DNA from: a halophilic archaeon
Lineage (GTDB): Archaea; Halobacteriota; Halobacteria; Halobacteriales; Haladaptataceae
Assembly: GCA_003298465.1 (NCBI GenBank)
Contig: QNGA01000003.1
Span: 186,001 to 250,000, forward strand
DNA: 64,000 nt
Direction of reading: 5' to 3'
In this document: positions 44,436 through 53,513 of the stretch, in pieces
Layout of the letters: each line of letters starts with the position of its first letter
Numbering within the stretch: the stretch's first letter is position 1
Notes under the pieces: model-generated
The model's database searches: none
What the model was told of the DNA's origin: nothing
What the model saw: only the letters and a program-made list of their open reading frames with translations
Translations under genes and position numbers: made by a program

Positions 44436-45968
44436 TCACCGACCGTCGTGGACGACCTCGCCGTCGACGACCGTCAGCGCCACGTCGACGTCCGCGACGT
44501 CCTCTTCGTGCTCCCAGGGCGACCGTTCGAGCGCGACGAGGTCGGCCACCTTGCCGGCTTCGACGGTGCCCATCCGGTCCTCGTCGAACCCCGCGTACGC
44601 CGCGCCCAGGGTGTACGCCCGGAGCGCTTCGGTGACGGAGAGACGCTGTGCCTCCGCGGGCGCGTTGACCGCGTGGTGGACGCCGAGCAGGGGGTCAATC
44701 GGCATGCAGTCGCTACCGAAGGCGAGACGAGCACCGGCGTCGAGGAGGTCCCGGAAGCGGTTCGTCCGGCGACGGCGGTCGGTGCCGAGGCGCTCGTCGT
44801 AGAGGCCGTCCTCCCCCGCCCACTTGAGGAAGTTCGGCTGGACGGAGGCGACGATACCCGACTCGGCGAACCGCTCGACGTGCTCGTCGGTCGCGAGTTC
44901 GACGTGCTCGACGCGGTGACGGGCCGTCCCGGGGTCGTCGGCGTCCTCGTAGACGGAGAGCACCGCGTCGATGGCCTCGTCGCCGATGGCGTGGGCGGTC
45001 ACCTGGAAGCCGGCGTCGTCGGCGCGCCGGACGAACGACTCCAACTCGTCGGGCGCGACGACCCACTGGCCCGTCTCGTCGTCCGCGTCCGCGTAGGGTT
45101 CGGAGAGCTTCGCCGTCCGCCCGCCGAAGCTCCCGTCCGTGAACGTCTTCACGCCCCCCATGCGGACGAACTCGCTGCCGTGGTTCGTCCGGAGGCCGAG
45201 TTCCTCCAGGGCGTCGAGGTGGTCGCTCCAGTAGTTCAGGCGCACCCGGAGCGCCAGGTCGCCGTCGAGTTCCAGTTGCCGGTACACCTCCGGAGCGCGC
45301 GAGCGCCGGACCATGTCGTGGACGCCCGTCACGCCCTTCCGGTGGGCGTCGCGCTGGGCGGCCAGCAGGAGCTCCCGCATCTCGTCTTCGTCCGGTTCGA
45401 CGGCCTCGTAGACGGCGTCGACGGCGTCCTCGACGAGCACGCCGGTCGGCTCGCCGCCCTCCGTCTTCACGTCCGCCGGTGGCATCGCGTCCCCGAGGCG
45501 GTCCAGCGCCACGCCGTTCGCCGCGGCGGTGTGCATGTCCTCGCGGAACGCGACGACGGGTCGGCTCTCGCTCACGGCGTCGAGGTCGTCTCGCGTGAGG
45601 TATCGGCTCTCCTGCCACGTGCTCTCGTCGAAGCCGTAGCCCAGTATCCACTCGCGGTCGTCGTCGGCGTTCGCCGCCAGCAGGTCGACGCAGTCGGCCG
45701 GCGAGTCCGCCGCCGAGAGGTCGGCGTGGACGAGGTAGTTCCCGACCATCTGGAGGTGGGTGTGGGCGTCGACGAACCCCGGCAGGAGCACGCGCCCGCC
45801 GAGGTCGACGACGTCCGTCTCCGCTCCCTCCAGGAAGTCGACTTCGTACGCCGAATCGACGCGGACGACGTCCCCGTCCCGAATCGCGACCGCCTCCGCG
45901 GTCTCGTCGGGGTCCGCGAGGGTGTGGACCTCCGCGTTCGTCAGAATGCGGTCCGCAGGTGCCGTCAT
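44436..45968 (-). CDS. Amidohydrolase family protein (YtcJ-like)
   Basis: A 510-residue metal-dependent hydrolase: ILTNAEVHTLADPDETAEAVAIRDG begins the composite domain, VLLPGFVDAHTHLQMVGN carries the first metal His pair, QVTAHAIGDEAIDAVL supplies another His, and RLAFGSDCMPIDPLLGVHHAVN the Asp. The YtcJ-like insertion is present. Substrate unknown. No signal peptide; presumably cytoplasmic. The start at MTAPADRIL follows family usage. Confidence 0.9.
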   Translation of the reverse strand: MTAPADRILTNAEVHTLADPDETAEAVAIRDGDVVRVDSAYEVDFLEGAETDVVDLGGRVLLPGFVDAHTHLQMVGNYLVHADLSAADSPADCVDLLAANADDDREWILGYGFDESTWQESRYLTRDDLDAVSESRPVVAFREDMHTAAANGVALDRLGDAMPPADVKTEGGEPTGVLVEDAVDAVYEAVEPDEDEMRELLLAAQRDAHRKGVTGVHDMVRRSRAPEVYRQLELDGDLALRVRLNYWSDHLDALEELGLRTNHGSEFVRMGGVKTFTDGSFGGRTAKLSEPYADADDETGQWVVAPDELESFVRRADDAGFQVTAHAIGDEAIDAVLSVYEDADDPGTARHRVEHVELATDEHVERFAESGIVASVQPNFLKWAGEDGLYDERLGTDRRRRTNRFRDLLDAGARLAFGSDCMPIDPLLGVHHAVNAPAEAQRLSVTEALRAYTLGAAYAGFDEDRMGTVEAGKVADLVALERSPWEHEEDVADVDVALTVVDGEVVHDGR

Positions 45969-46048
45969 GGTTCGGCAGTGTCGGTCGACTGCGATAACTG
46001 TTCGGGGTCCGGGGAGCGAGGTGGCCGGTCGCGTCGCTCTCCTCTCGG

Positions 46049-47386
46049 TCACGCCGCCTCGACGACGTACCCGCCCTCGACGTGCACCTCGAAGGAGTCG
46101 CCGGGCGACTCGGGCGCGGTGACGGCCACCGGCACGTCCCGGACGTACCGGCCGTCGTCCGCGTGCTCGTCGCTCAGTTCGAACGTGTAGCGCTCGTCCT
46201 GCACGTCGAGCCAGCCCGTACCCGTCTCGGTTCCGGCCACCGTCGCGGTCGCCTCGACCTCCCCGCCGGGCGAGACCGACCCCCGGACGGCGAACGACTC
46301 CAGCGAGAGCTCAGCCCCGGCCAGCGAGACGGTGACCGTCGCGTCCAGCGTCTCGCGGTACGTCGGCGTCCCGCCTCCACCATCACCGTCTCCTCCATCG
46401 CCGCCATCTCCGCCCCCGCCGTCTCCACCGCCCGGCTCCTCCGTCAGGAGTTCGACGCCGAGTTCCGACTCGACGTTGCCCATCTTGTTCAGTATCGTCT
46501 GGCGCCTGGACCCCGCGAACAGGAGGCCGACGAGTTCGCCGCTTCCGTCGTGGAAGACGGGGGACCCGCTGTCGCCGCCCTTCGACATCTGGCCGGCGAT
46601 GAGCTGGTCGCGCAGCGTCAGCGTCCCGGCCTCGCCGAAGTTCACGCGCACGCTCGCGCCCACCGCCGACACCGTCGCGCTCGTGACGCCCGTCGTCCGC
46701 CCCGTCTTCGTCACCGTCTCGCCCTTCAGCGAGCGGTAGTCCTCGCGCCGGACGGCGGTCGGCCACGAGTCGTCGACCTCGTGGTACTCCGGGGATTCGC
46801 GCTCGGGGGTCGCCGAACGGGCGGCCACGTCGACCGTCGAGCCGTCGTCGACGGGGACGTACCCCCGTAGTTCGCCCGTCTCGTCGTCGGGGAGGCTCCC
46901 GCCGTCGCGCGGCGAGGGCTGGACGATGGGCTCGCCGAACGCCCCCTCGTTCACACGGGCGTACACGTGGTTGTTCGACAGGCGGACGAGGTCGCCCTCC
47001 GCGGCGTCGTCGCTCCACTTCCCCGACGACGTGTCGGTGACGCGGGCGGGGTACGGCCCCGCGGTCGCCGCGGTGGACTTCGCGTTGATCTCGCTGACGC
47101 CCGCGACGACCGGGCGGTGGCGGTCCTTGCGGTCCTTCTCGGCGTCGGGAATCTGGCCGGTCAGCGAGAGCGCGTCGTACCCCTCCCGCTCCTCGTCGAA
47201 GCCCGCGTCCTCCACCTCGACGGTGGCGTCGCTGACGAGTTTCTTCACGTTGTCCTCGTCGGCCAGTTCGCTGTCGGGGAGCTTCTGGGAGACGTAGACC
47301 GTCACGGTGTTCGTCTCCTCGTCGTACTCGACGCCGATGACGTTCTTGCGGTCGAGCAAGTGTTCGAAATCCTCAGTGTGGGTCAT
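46049..47386 (-). CDS. Trypsin-fold (S1-like) protein without signal peptide, with Gly/Asp linker and C-terminal beta domain
   Basis: A 445-residue protein. The N-terminal 50 residues (FEHLLDRKNVIGVEYDEETNT, then VTVYVSQKLPDSEL) resemble the strand pair that precedes the S1-like core in NAL1-type proteins. The core has LSNNHVYA (candidate His) and MSKGGDSGSPVFH (Ser nucleophile loop). Residues about 328-350 are Gly/Asp-rich, and the last 95 residues look like a beta-sandwich. There is no Sec or Tat signal, so it should act in the cytoplasm. Acid residue of the triad not identified. Confidence 0.8.
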   Translation of the reverse strand: MTHTEDFEHLLDRKNVIGVEYDEETNTVTVYVSQKLPDSELADEDNVKKLVSDATVEVEDAGFDEEREGYDALSLTGQIPDAEKDRKDRHRPVVAGVSEINAKSTAATAGPYPARVTDTSSGKWSDDAAEGDLVRLSNNHVYARVNEGAFGEPIVQPSPRDGGSLPDDETGELRGYVPVDDGSTVDVAARSATPERESPEYHEVDDSWPTAVRREDYRSLKGETVTKTGRTTGVTSATVSAVGASVRVNFGEAGTLTLRDQLIAGQMSKGGDSGSPVFHDGSGELVGLLFAGSRRQTILNKMGNVESELGVELLTEEPGGGDGGGGDGGDGGDGDGGGGTPTYRETLDATVTVSLAGAELSLESFAVRGSVSPGGEVEATATVAGTETGTGWLDVQDERYTFELSDEHADDGRYVRDVPVAVTAPESPGDSFEVHVEGGYVVEAA

Positions 47387-47671
47387 AATTTTCAGATCGC
47401 TAGATTCGATACAAAGGCGTGCGTGATAATAGCATTGACGGCCCGGGTAGCGCCCGCGGACCGTCACGGCGGTGCTACCGGACGGCGACCTGACGGACCG
47501 GCGACGCTTCGCCGACCGGCGGGTCGCGCTCTCCGCTCGTCCGACGGACCGACGACCGGTCGCACCGGCCGAAAGCGGGAGTTCATCGCCGTCAGACGCG
47601 GTTCTGCGATTCGCGCGCGTCGAGGGCACCTGTAAACCGTTAAGTGCGACGCGACGCGACCTCACGGTGGC
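47387..47671. other. Divergent intergenic region between S1-like and phosphoribosyltransferase genes
   Basis: 285 bases without a convincing gene. A CTAG is at 47400. GTTAAG at about 47638 is a likely TATA element 32 bases before the rightward ATG. Confidence 0.4.
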
Positions 47672-48385
47672 ATGAGCGACCTCCCCGACGAGTTCAAGTG
47701 CACGATAACCAACTGGGACTACATCTACGGTCTCTGCCGCGGCGTGAGCGACCAGGTCAAGGAGTCGGAGTTCGACCCCGACGTGGTCGTGGCGCTCGCG
47801 CGCGGCGGCTGGTTCGCGGGGCGCTGTATCTGTGACTTCCTCGGAATGAACGACCTGACGAGCCTGAAGATGGAACACTACGTCGGGACGGCCCAGAAGA
47901 CGGGCGAGCCCGAGGTACGCTACCCGATGCCGGAAGGCAGCGTCGAGGGCAAGGACGTGCTCATCATCGACGACATCGCCGACACCGGCGGGTCCATCGA
48001 GCACGCCTACGAGTACGTCACCGACCGCGACGCCGGGGAGGTCCGCACCGCGACCCTCCAGTTGCTCCAGACGAGCGAGTTCGAACCCGACTACATCGGC
48101 GAGCGCCTGGAGGAGTGGGCCTGGATCGTCTACCCCTGGAACTTCATCGAGGACATGATAGACATCATCAGCGGCGTGATGGACAAGGCCGACGCCGACG
48201 TGTTCACCGCGGAGGACGTGCGTCACTACCTCAACGAGTACCACGAGGTCGAGCGCATCCAGATGGAGATAGCGCAACCCGACCGCCTCGACGAGGTGCT
48301 CGACGAGATGGTGCGGCGGGACGTCCTCGCCGAGTCGGACGACGGCTGGCGGCTGGTCGAGAACGCGACCGGCGTCCAGGCGTAG
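47672..48385 (+). CDS. Phosphoribosyltransferase with C-terminal helical/winged-helix extension
   Basis: A 237-residue type I PRTase: the PRPP loop VLIIDDIADTGGS sits near residues 97-109, and VVVALARGGWFAGR forms the flexible-loop strand. After about residue 165 comes an extra helical region (FTAEDVRHYLNEYHEVERIQMEI, then DEVLDEMVRRDVLAESDDGWRLV) with a winged-helix look. Substrate is probably a purine base, given the neighbouring nucleotide genes. The stop abuts the next ATG with no gap, so the two are translated together. Confidence 0.88.
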   Translation: MSDLPDEFKCTITNWDYIYGLCRGVSDQVKESEFDPDVVVALARGGWFAGRCICDFLGMNDLTSLKMEHYVGTAQKTGEPEVRYPMPEGSVEGKDVLIIDDIADTGGSIEHAYEYVTDRDAGEVRTATLQLLQTSEFEPDYIGERLEEWAWIVYPWNFIEDMIDIISGVMDKADADVFTAEDVRHYLNEYHEVERIQMEIAQPDRLDEVLDEMVRRDVLAESDDGWRLVENATGVQA

Positions 48386-48967
48386 ATGGACGCCATCGAC
48401 GCCCTCGCCGCGGCGTTCGCGCTGAAGGACGAGCGCCGCACCGGCTGGCAACTCCGGGGGGTCGACGACCCCGAGTCCGTCGCCGGTCACGCGTGGGGCG
48501 TCGCGTTGCTCTGTCTCCAGTACGCCGACGAGGCGGGCGTGGACGAGGACCGCGCGCTCCGTCTCGCCGTCGTCCACGACCTCGCGGAGGCCGAGACCGG
48601 GGACGTGGCGACGCGCGCCGACGCCGACGACCAGCGGGTCGACGGCGAGGAGAAGGTCCGCCGCGAGCGCGCCGCGATGGACGACCTCGCCGCGCCGCTC
48701 TCCGACGACGTCCGCGCGCTCTGGGAGGAGTACGAGGCCCGCGAGACGCCGGCGGCGCGGTTCGTCAAGGACATGGACCTGATAGACATGTGCCTGCAGG
48801 CGCTCGTCTACGAGCGGGCGGACCGGTACGCGGGCGACGACGGCGAGCAGTTCGACGAGTACGACGACCTGGACGAGTTCTTCGCCACCGCGGAGCCGCG
48901 ACTGCGGACCGACGTCGGCGAGCGACTGTTCGCGGCGATCCGGGCGCGCTACGAGGACGCGAAGTAA
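48386..48967 (+). CDS. HD-domain hydrolase (YfbR-like nucleotidase)
   Basis: A 193-residue HD-superfamily phosphohydrolase: metal ligands in SVAGHAWGVALL, RLAVVHDLAEAETGD (the HD pair and second acidic pair) and FVKDMDLIDMCLQAL (late Asp). The size and the His-HD-Asp order match 5'-deoxynucleotidases of the YfbR type. It begins on the base after the PRTase stop, so a joint nucleotide role is likely. It is followed 33 bases on by the methylthioadenosine phosphorylase gene. Confidence 0.88.
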   Translation: MDAIDALAAAFALKDERRTGWQLRGVDDPESVAGHAWGVALLCLQYADEAGVDEDRALRLAVVHDLAEAETGDVATRADADDQRVDGEEKVRRERAAMDDLAAPLSDDVRALWEEYEARETPAARFVKDMDLIDMCLQALVYERADRYAGDDGEQFDEYDDLDEFFATAEPRLRTDVGERLFAAIRARYEDAK

Positions 48968-49000
48968 ACCGTTTAGTAGCCCCCCTCGTCATCTGAGAAC

Positions 49001-49855
49001 GTGATTGGATTCATCGGCGGTAGCGGTATCTACGAGGCGCTCCCCCTGGAGAACACCCGCGAGGAGGACGTGACGACGCCGTACGGCGACCCGAGCGCGC
49101 CCGTGACGGTCGGCGAGTTCGCCGGCGAGGAGATCGCGTTCGTTCCGCGCCACGGCCGCGACCACCAGTACTCGCCGACGGAGGTGCCGTACCGCGCGAA
49201 CATATACGCGCTCAAGAAACTGGGCGTCGAGCGCGTCATCGCCAGCAACGCGGTCGGGAGCCTCCAGGAGGAGTACCCGCCGCAGACGCTCGTCGTCCCG
49301 GACCAGTTCTTCGACCGGACGCGCCACCGACCGTTCACCTTCTTCGGTGACGGCGTCGTCGTCCACCAGGAGATAGCGGAGCCGTACTGTCCGCACGTGA
49401 ACGAACACCTCGCCGACGCGGCCGAGGCGGCGACCGACGCCGACTGCCACCTCGGCGGCACCTACGTCTGCATCGAGGGACCGCAGTACTCCACGAAAGC
49501 CGAGTCGGAGTGGTTCCGCGAGCAGGGCTGGGACGTCATCGGCATGACCACCGTGCCGGAGGCGAAACTCGCCCGCGAGGCCGAGATGTGCTACTCCACG
49601 ATAACGGGTGTCACCGACTGGGGCGTCTGGAAGGGAGCGGAGGACGACCGCCTCGGCGAGGTGCTGAAGAACGCCGCCGCCAACGAGGAGGCCATCAAGG
49701 AACTCGTCGAACACGCCATCCGGACGATGCCCGACGAGCGCGACTGCGACTGCGCCACCGCGCTGGAGGGGACCGTCAACACGCCCGCCGACGCCATCCC
49801 CGAGGAGACCCGCGAGCGCGTCGACCTGCTCGTCGGAGAGTACATCGACGACTGA
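49001..49855 (+). CDS. mtnP: S-methyl-5'-thioadenosine phosphorylase
   Basis: Cleaves methylthioadenosine (and possibly adenosine or inosine) with phosphate, releasing adenine for salvage. The 284-residue protein has a GTG start and then IGFIGGSGIYEALPLENTRE, VPRHGRDHQYSPTEVPYRANIYALKKLGV, IEGPQYSTKAESEWFRE and MTTVPEAKLAREAEMCYSTITGVTDW, all family hallmarks. GTG is chosen as it is the only start before the first strand. Adjacent PRTase could re-use the adenine. Confidence 0.94.
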   Translation: MIGFIGGSGIYEALPLENTREEDVTTPYGDPSAPVTVGEFAGEEIAFVPRHGRDHQYSPTEVPYRANIYALKKLGVERVIASNAVGSLQEEYPPQTLVVPDQFFDRTRHRPFTFFGDGVVVHQEIAEPYCPHVNEHLADAAEAATDADCHLGGTYVCIEGPQYSTKAESEWFREQGWDVIGMTTVPEAKLAREAEMCYSTITGVTDWGVWKGAEDDRLGEVLKNAAANEEAIKELVEHAIRTMPDERDCDCATALEGTVNTPADAIPEETRERVDLLVGEYIDD

Positions 49856-49939
49856 CCGGGGTTCGCCACCTCTCGACGCGTCGAGCGCTCCCGCCGGCGA
49901 GAGTGAAAACGTAAAGCACCGCCGCCCCGATTCGCCGAC

Positions 49940-50470
49940 ATGGACCAGGTCTTCGCGCCGTGGCGCATCGAGTGGGTGGAACGCGACGACGACGAGGGTA
50001 TCGAGGGATGCGTCTTCTGCGACCTCCCCGAGCGCGACGACGACCGCGGGAACCTCGTCGTCGCGCGCAACGACCGCGCCGTCGTCCTGCTGAACAACTA
50101 CCCGTACAACCCGGGCCACGCCATGGTCGTCCCCCACCAGCACACGGGCGACTACCGGGAACTCGACGACGAGACGCTGCTGGGCCACGCGCGACTCAAG
50201 CAGCGCACCCTCGACGCGCTGGAGCGCGCGCTCGCGCCCGACGGGTTCAACGCCGGCCTGAACCTCGGCCAGGGCAGCGGCGGGTCCATCGACGACCACC
50301 TCCACACCCACGTCGTCCCGCGCTGGGAGGGTGACACCAACTTCATGCCCGTCGTCGGGGACACGAAGGTCATCGTCGAGGCGCTCGACGACACCTACGA
50401 CCGCGTCCACGACGCGTTCGCCGACCAGGACGGTGCGACGGTCACCGAGTCCGGCGCGGTCCGGTTCTAG
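49940..50470 (+). CDS. HIT family hydrolase
   Basis: A 176-residue histidine-triad nucleotidyl hydrolase: the catalytic triad H120-x-H122-x-H124 in DDHLHTHVVPRW, an N-terminal zinc-type pair in EGCVFCDLPERDD, and NYPYNPGHAMVVPHQH. Length and motifs resemble Ap4A-phosphorylase-like HIT proteins. Fits the neighbouring nucleotide-salvage genes. Confidence 0.93.
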   Translation: MDQVFAPWRIEWVERDDDEGIEGCVFCDLPERDDDRGNLVVARNDRAVVLLNNYPYNPGHAMVVPHQHTGDYRELDDETLLGHARLKQRTLDALERALAPDGFNAGLNLGQGSGGSIDDHLHTHVVPRWEGDTNFMPVVGDTKVIVEALDDTYDRVHDAFADQDGATVTESGAVRF

Positions 50471-50554
50471 CGGTCGCAGGCGACCCCGCGGTCACGGTCG
50501 CCGCTCGCCGCGGAACGATACGTCCTTCTTTCCAGAGACGTAACGTGGGCCACG

Positions 50555-51478
50555 ATGAGCAAGTTCGGTGCGGTCCGGCGCGCGGGGGTCGTCGTCCTCG
50601 CCGTCAACCTGCTGCTGGCCGCCGCCAAGGGGGCCGTCTGGCTCCAGACCGGGAGCCTCGCCGTCGGCTCCGAGGCGGTCAACAGCCTCGCCGACTCGGT
50701 GTACAGCGTCGTCGTGCTGGCGGGACTGTACCTGACCACTCAGCCCCCGGACTTCGAACACCCCCACGGCCACGAGCGCATCGAGCCGTTCGTCTCGCTG
50801 TTCGTCGCCCTCGGCGTGTTCGCTGCGGGCGGTCTCGTGCTGTGGCGCTCGACCACCTCGATACTGACGGAGTCGATAACGGTCACGACGGGACCGCTCG
50901 CGGTCGGCGTGCTCGTCGGGACCGCGGTCGTCAAGTACCTGCTCTACCGCTACTGCCTGTACGTCGGCGAGGAGACGCACTCGCCGGCGCTCGTTGCGAC
51001 GGGGCTGGACAACCGCAACGACATCCTCACCGCTGGCGCGGCGCTCGTCGGCGTGGTCGGCGCGCGACTCGGCGCGCCCGTCCTCGACCCCGTCGCGGCC
51101 GGCGTCGTCTCGCTCGGCATCCTCTACACCGGCTGGGAGATCGTCCAGGACAACGTCGACTACCTCGTCGGGAGCGCCCCGCCCGAGGACCTGCGCGCCG
51201 AGATAGTCGAACGGGCGCTCGCCCACCCGGAGGTCCGGGGCGTCCACGACGTGGTCGCCCACTACGTCGGCCCCGAGATAGACGTGAGCATGCACGTCGA
51301 GGTCGAAGGCGACCGCACCCTCCGGGAGGCCCACGACATCGAGACGGACGTGGTCGAGGACGTGAGGCAGTTACCGCAGGTCGACGACGTGTTCGTTCAC
51401 GTCGACCCCAAGGAACTCGGCGAGTGGAAGGACGCGGACGACGCGCATCTCTCGGACTCGGTCGTCGACGAGCGGTGA
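50555..51478 (+). CDS. Cation diffusion facilitator transporter
   Basis: A 307-residue six-span CDF protein exporting divalent metals in exchange for protons. Span 2 has SLAVGSEAVNSLADSVYSVVVLAG; the usual HxxxD of span 5 appears as LDNRNDILTAGAALVG with Asp and Asn, so the metal site is atypical. A cytoplasmic C-terminal domain (ADEIVERALAHPEV-like, then VHDVVAHYVGPEIDVSMHVEVEG) is present. The substitution may shift metal preference. Confidence 0.9.
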   Translation: MSKFGAVRRAGVVVLAVNLLLAAAKGAVWLQTGSLAVGSEAVNSLADSVYSVVVLAGLYLTTQPPDFEHPHGHERIEPFVSLFVALGVFAAGGLVLWRSTTSILTESITVTTGPLAVGVLVGTAVVKYLLYRYCLYVGEETHSPALVATGLDNRNDILTAGAALVGVVGARLGAPVLDPVAAGVVSLGILYTGWEIVQDNVDYLVGSAPPEDLRAEIVERALAHPEVRGVHDVVAHYVGPEIDVSMHVEVEGDRTLREAHDIETDVVEDVRQLPQVDDVFVHVDPKELGEWKDADDAHLSDSVVDER

Positions 51479-51530
51479 GGGCGGGCGCCGGGAGCGTCCC
51501 GCCGAACGGACCGAGACGCTCCGGCCGGGT

Positions 51531-53336
51531 TCAGACGTGCTCGTCGAGGAAGTCCGCGATGGAGGTGTACGCCTCGATGCGGTTCTCCAGTTTCGTGAAC
51601 CCGTGGCCCTCGTCGGGGAAGATGAGTTTCTCGACGGGGACGCCCTGTTCGGCGGCCTCGTCGGCTATCTGTTCCGCCTCGCCGACCGGTACGCGGGGGT
51701 CGTTCTCGCCGTGGAGGACGTACAGCGGTGCCTCGATGTTCCGGATGTTGTTGATGGGGCTGACCGACTCGAGGAATTCCCTGTCGTCCTCCAGGGACCC
51801 GTACTCGGCCTCGCGCAACTCGCGTCGCCAGTCGCCGGTGTTCTCCAGGAACGTGACGAAGTTGGCGATGCCGACGACGTCGACGCCGGCCGCCCACAGG
51901 TCGGGATACTCGGTGAGCGCCGCGAGCACCATGAAGCCGCCGTAGGAGCCGCCCATGGCGACGATGCGGTCGGGGTCGACCGCGGGGTGGTCGTGGAGCC
52001 ACTCCACGCCGGCCTCGACGTCGGCGACCGAGTCCATCCGCTTCTCCACGTCGTCCAGGTGCGTGTACTCCCGGCCGTAGCCGGAGGACCCGCGGACGTT
52101 CGGCTCGAAGTAGGCGTACCCGCGATTGAGGAAGTACTGCTTGACGGCGTGGAACGAGGGGCGACGCTGGGACTCCGGTCCGCCGTGGATATCGACGACG
52201 ACGGGCGTCTCGCCGTCCGCGGCGTCGTCGGGCACGGAGAAGAACGCGGGAATCTCGCGGCCGTCGAACGTCTCGTAGTGGACGAGCTGCGGCCGGACGA
52301 ACGTCTCCGACAGGATGCCGGCGGTCGAGGCGTCGGTCCAGCGCTCGGCGTCGCCGGTCTCGGTCTCGACGACGTAGACGTTCGTGTTGTTCGTGCTCCC
52401 CGTGACCGTGATGGCGAACCGTTCGGCGTCCGGACCGAAGCTGACGCCGCCCGCGACGCCCCGCGGCAGGTTCGGCGTCGGGAACTCCCGGAGTGACCGC
52501 TCGCTGGTGAGTTCGCCGACCGTGAGGTCGGTGTACCCGTCCACGTTGCGCGAGTAGACGAGCCGACCGGTGTCCTCGTCGAGCGCGACGCCGTCGACGT
52601 TCCAGCCGCCGCCCTCCTCGACGACCGCTATCTCGGTCGCGTCGAGGTCGAGGCGGGCGAGGTACATCGTGTCGGCGCCCTCGTCGGTGACGAGGTAGAG
52701 CGCGTCGCCGTCCGGCCCCCACTCCACGCTCTGGTATCGCACGTCGCCCTCGTGGGGCGTGACGTGGTCGAGGTCGCCCGAGTCGAGGTCGAGGACGTAG
52801 AGGTCCTGGTCGAAACTGGAGTGGGCTTCGCTGACGACGAGGCGGTCGTCGTCGGGACTCCAGCCGGCGACGGTGAGCCAGCCGTCGCCCTCGTACACCA
52901 TCTCGGCGTCGTCGCCCCGGGCGTCGCGGTCCTGGACGTACACGTCGAACACCGCTTCGTCGCGACGGTTGGAGGTGAAGGCGAACCGCGAACCGTCGGA
53001 GTTCCAGCCGCCCCAGCGGTGTTTCGCGTCGGGCATGTCCGTCAGGGGTTCGATGGTCTCTCCGTTCCCGTCGAGCCGGAAGAGCTGGGCGCGCTCGTTG
53101 CCGCCCTCGTCCATGCCGAAGACGAGTTCGTCGCGCTCGGGCGACCACGAGACGAAGGTCACCCGTTCCTCGTAGAAGGTGAGCTGTTCGGGCCACGACC
53201 GCGGTTCGTCGAGCAGCCACGCCTGCGGGACGCCGGTCGCGTCGAGCAGGAACGCCAGCCGGTCGCCGTCGGGGCCGAACGAAGCGCCGTGAGCACTTCG
53301 GACGTTCAGGTATCGTTCGAGGTCGTAGTCGGTCAT
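51531..53336 (-). CDS. S9 family prolyl oligopeptidase
   Basis: A 601-residue serine peptidase. The first ~350 residues form a beta-propeller with repeated W-S-P/D and R-F-A/L segments (FVSWSPERDEL, VAGWSPDDDR). The catalytic domain has Ser in MGGSYGGFM near residue 463, Asp in LHGENDPRVP and His in FPDEGHGFTK. No signal peptide; cytoplasmic peptide degradation is likely. Convergent with the CDF gene. Confidence 0.95.
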   Translation of the reverse strand: MTDYDLERYLNVRSAHGASFGPDGDRLAFLLDATGVPQAWLLDEPRSWPEQLTFYEERVTFVSWSPERDELVFGMDEGGNERAQLFRLDGNGETIEPLTDMPDAKHRWGGWNSDGSRFAFTSNRRDEAVFDVYVQDRDARGDDAEMVYEGDGWLTVAGWSPDDDRLVVSEAHSSFDQDLYVLDLDSGDLDHVTPHEGDVRYQSVEWGPDGDALYLVTDEGADTMYLARLDLDATEIAVVEEGGGWNVDGVALDEDTGRLVYSRNVDGYTDLTVGELTSERSLREFPTPNLPRGVAGGVSFGPDAERFAITVTGSTNNTNVYVVETETGDAERWTDASTAGILSETFVRPQLVHYETFDGREIPAFFSVPDDAADGETPVVVDIHGGPESQRRPSFHAVKQYFLNRGYAYFEPNVRGSSGYGREYTHLDDVEKRMDSVADVEAGVEWLHDHPAVDPDRIVAMGGSYGGFMVLAALTEYPDLWAAGVDVVGIANFVTFLENTGDWRRELREAEYGSLEDDREFLESVSPINNIRNIEAPLYVLHGENDPRVPVGEAEQIADEAAEQGVPVEKLIFPDEGHGFTKLENRIEAYTSIADFLDEHV

Positions 53337-53513
53337 CGGGCGCTTCTTGCGATGGGACGCTCAAATCCCTTCGGGCTCCGGTAACGTGTCACTCGCCCGG
53401 GAAACTGATACGATAAGTAGAATTATATCTAATTATACTTAAAGGACGGATTTGATAACCAACAGGCTTTGGAGGACCGATAGATTGAATTGAACCAGGT
53501 ACAGGCATATACT
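53337..53513. promoter_or_regulatory. AT-rich divergent promoter region (S9 peptidase / HalOD1)
   Basis: The stretch 53405-53460 is very AT-rich for this window and contains GAATTATATC and ATTATACTTAAAGG, probable TATA elements, one for each direction; the latter is about 70 bases before the HalOD1 ATG, giving that mRNA a leader. Confidence 0.4.

Noticed and set aside
46330..46440. Possible DNA repeat array (GGC/GAC-rich)
   Set aside because: It encodes the Gly/Asp linker of the S1-like protein in frame; irregular repeats, no array structure.
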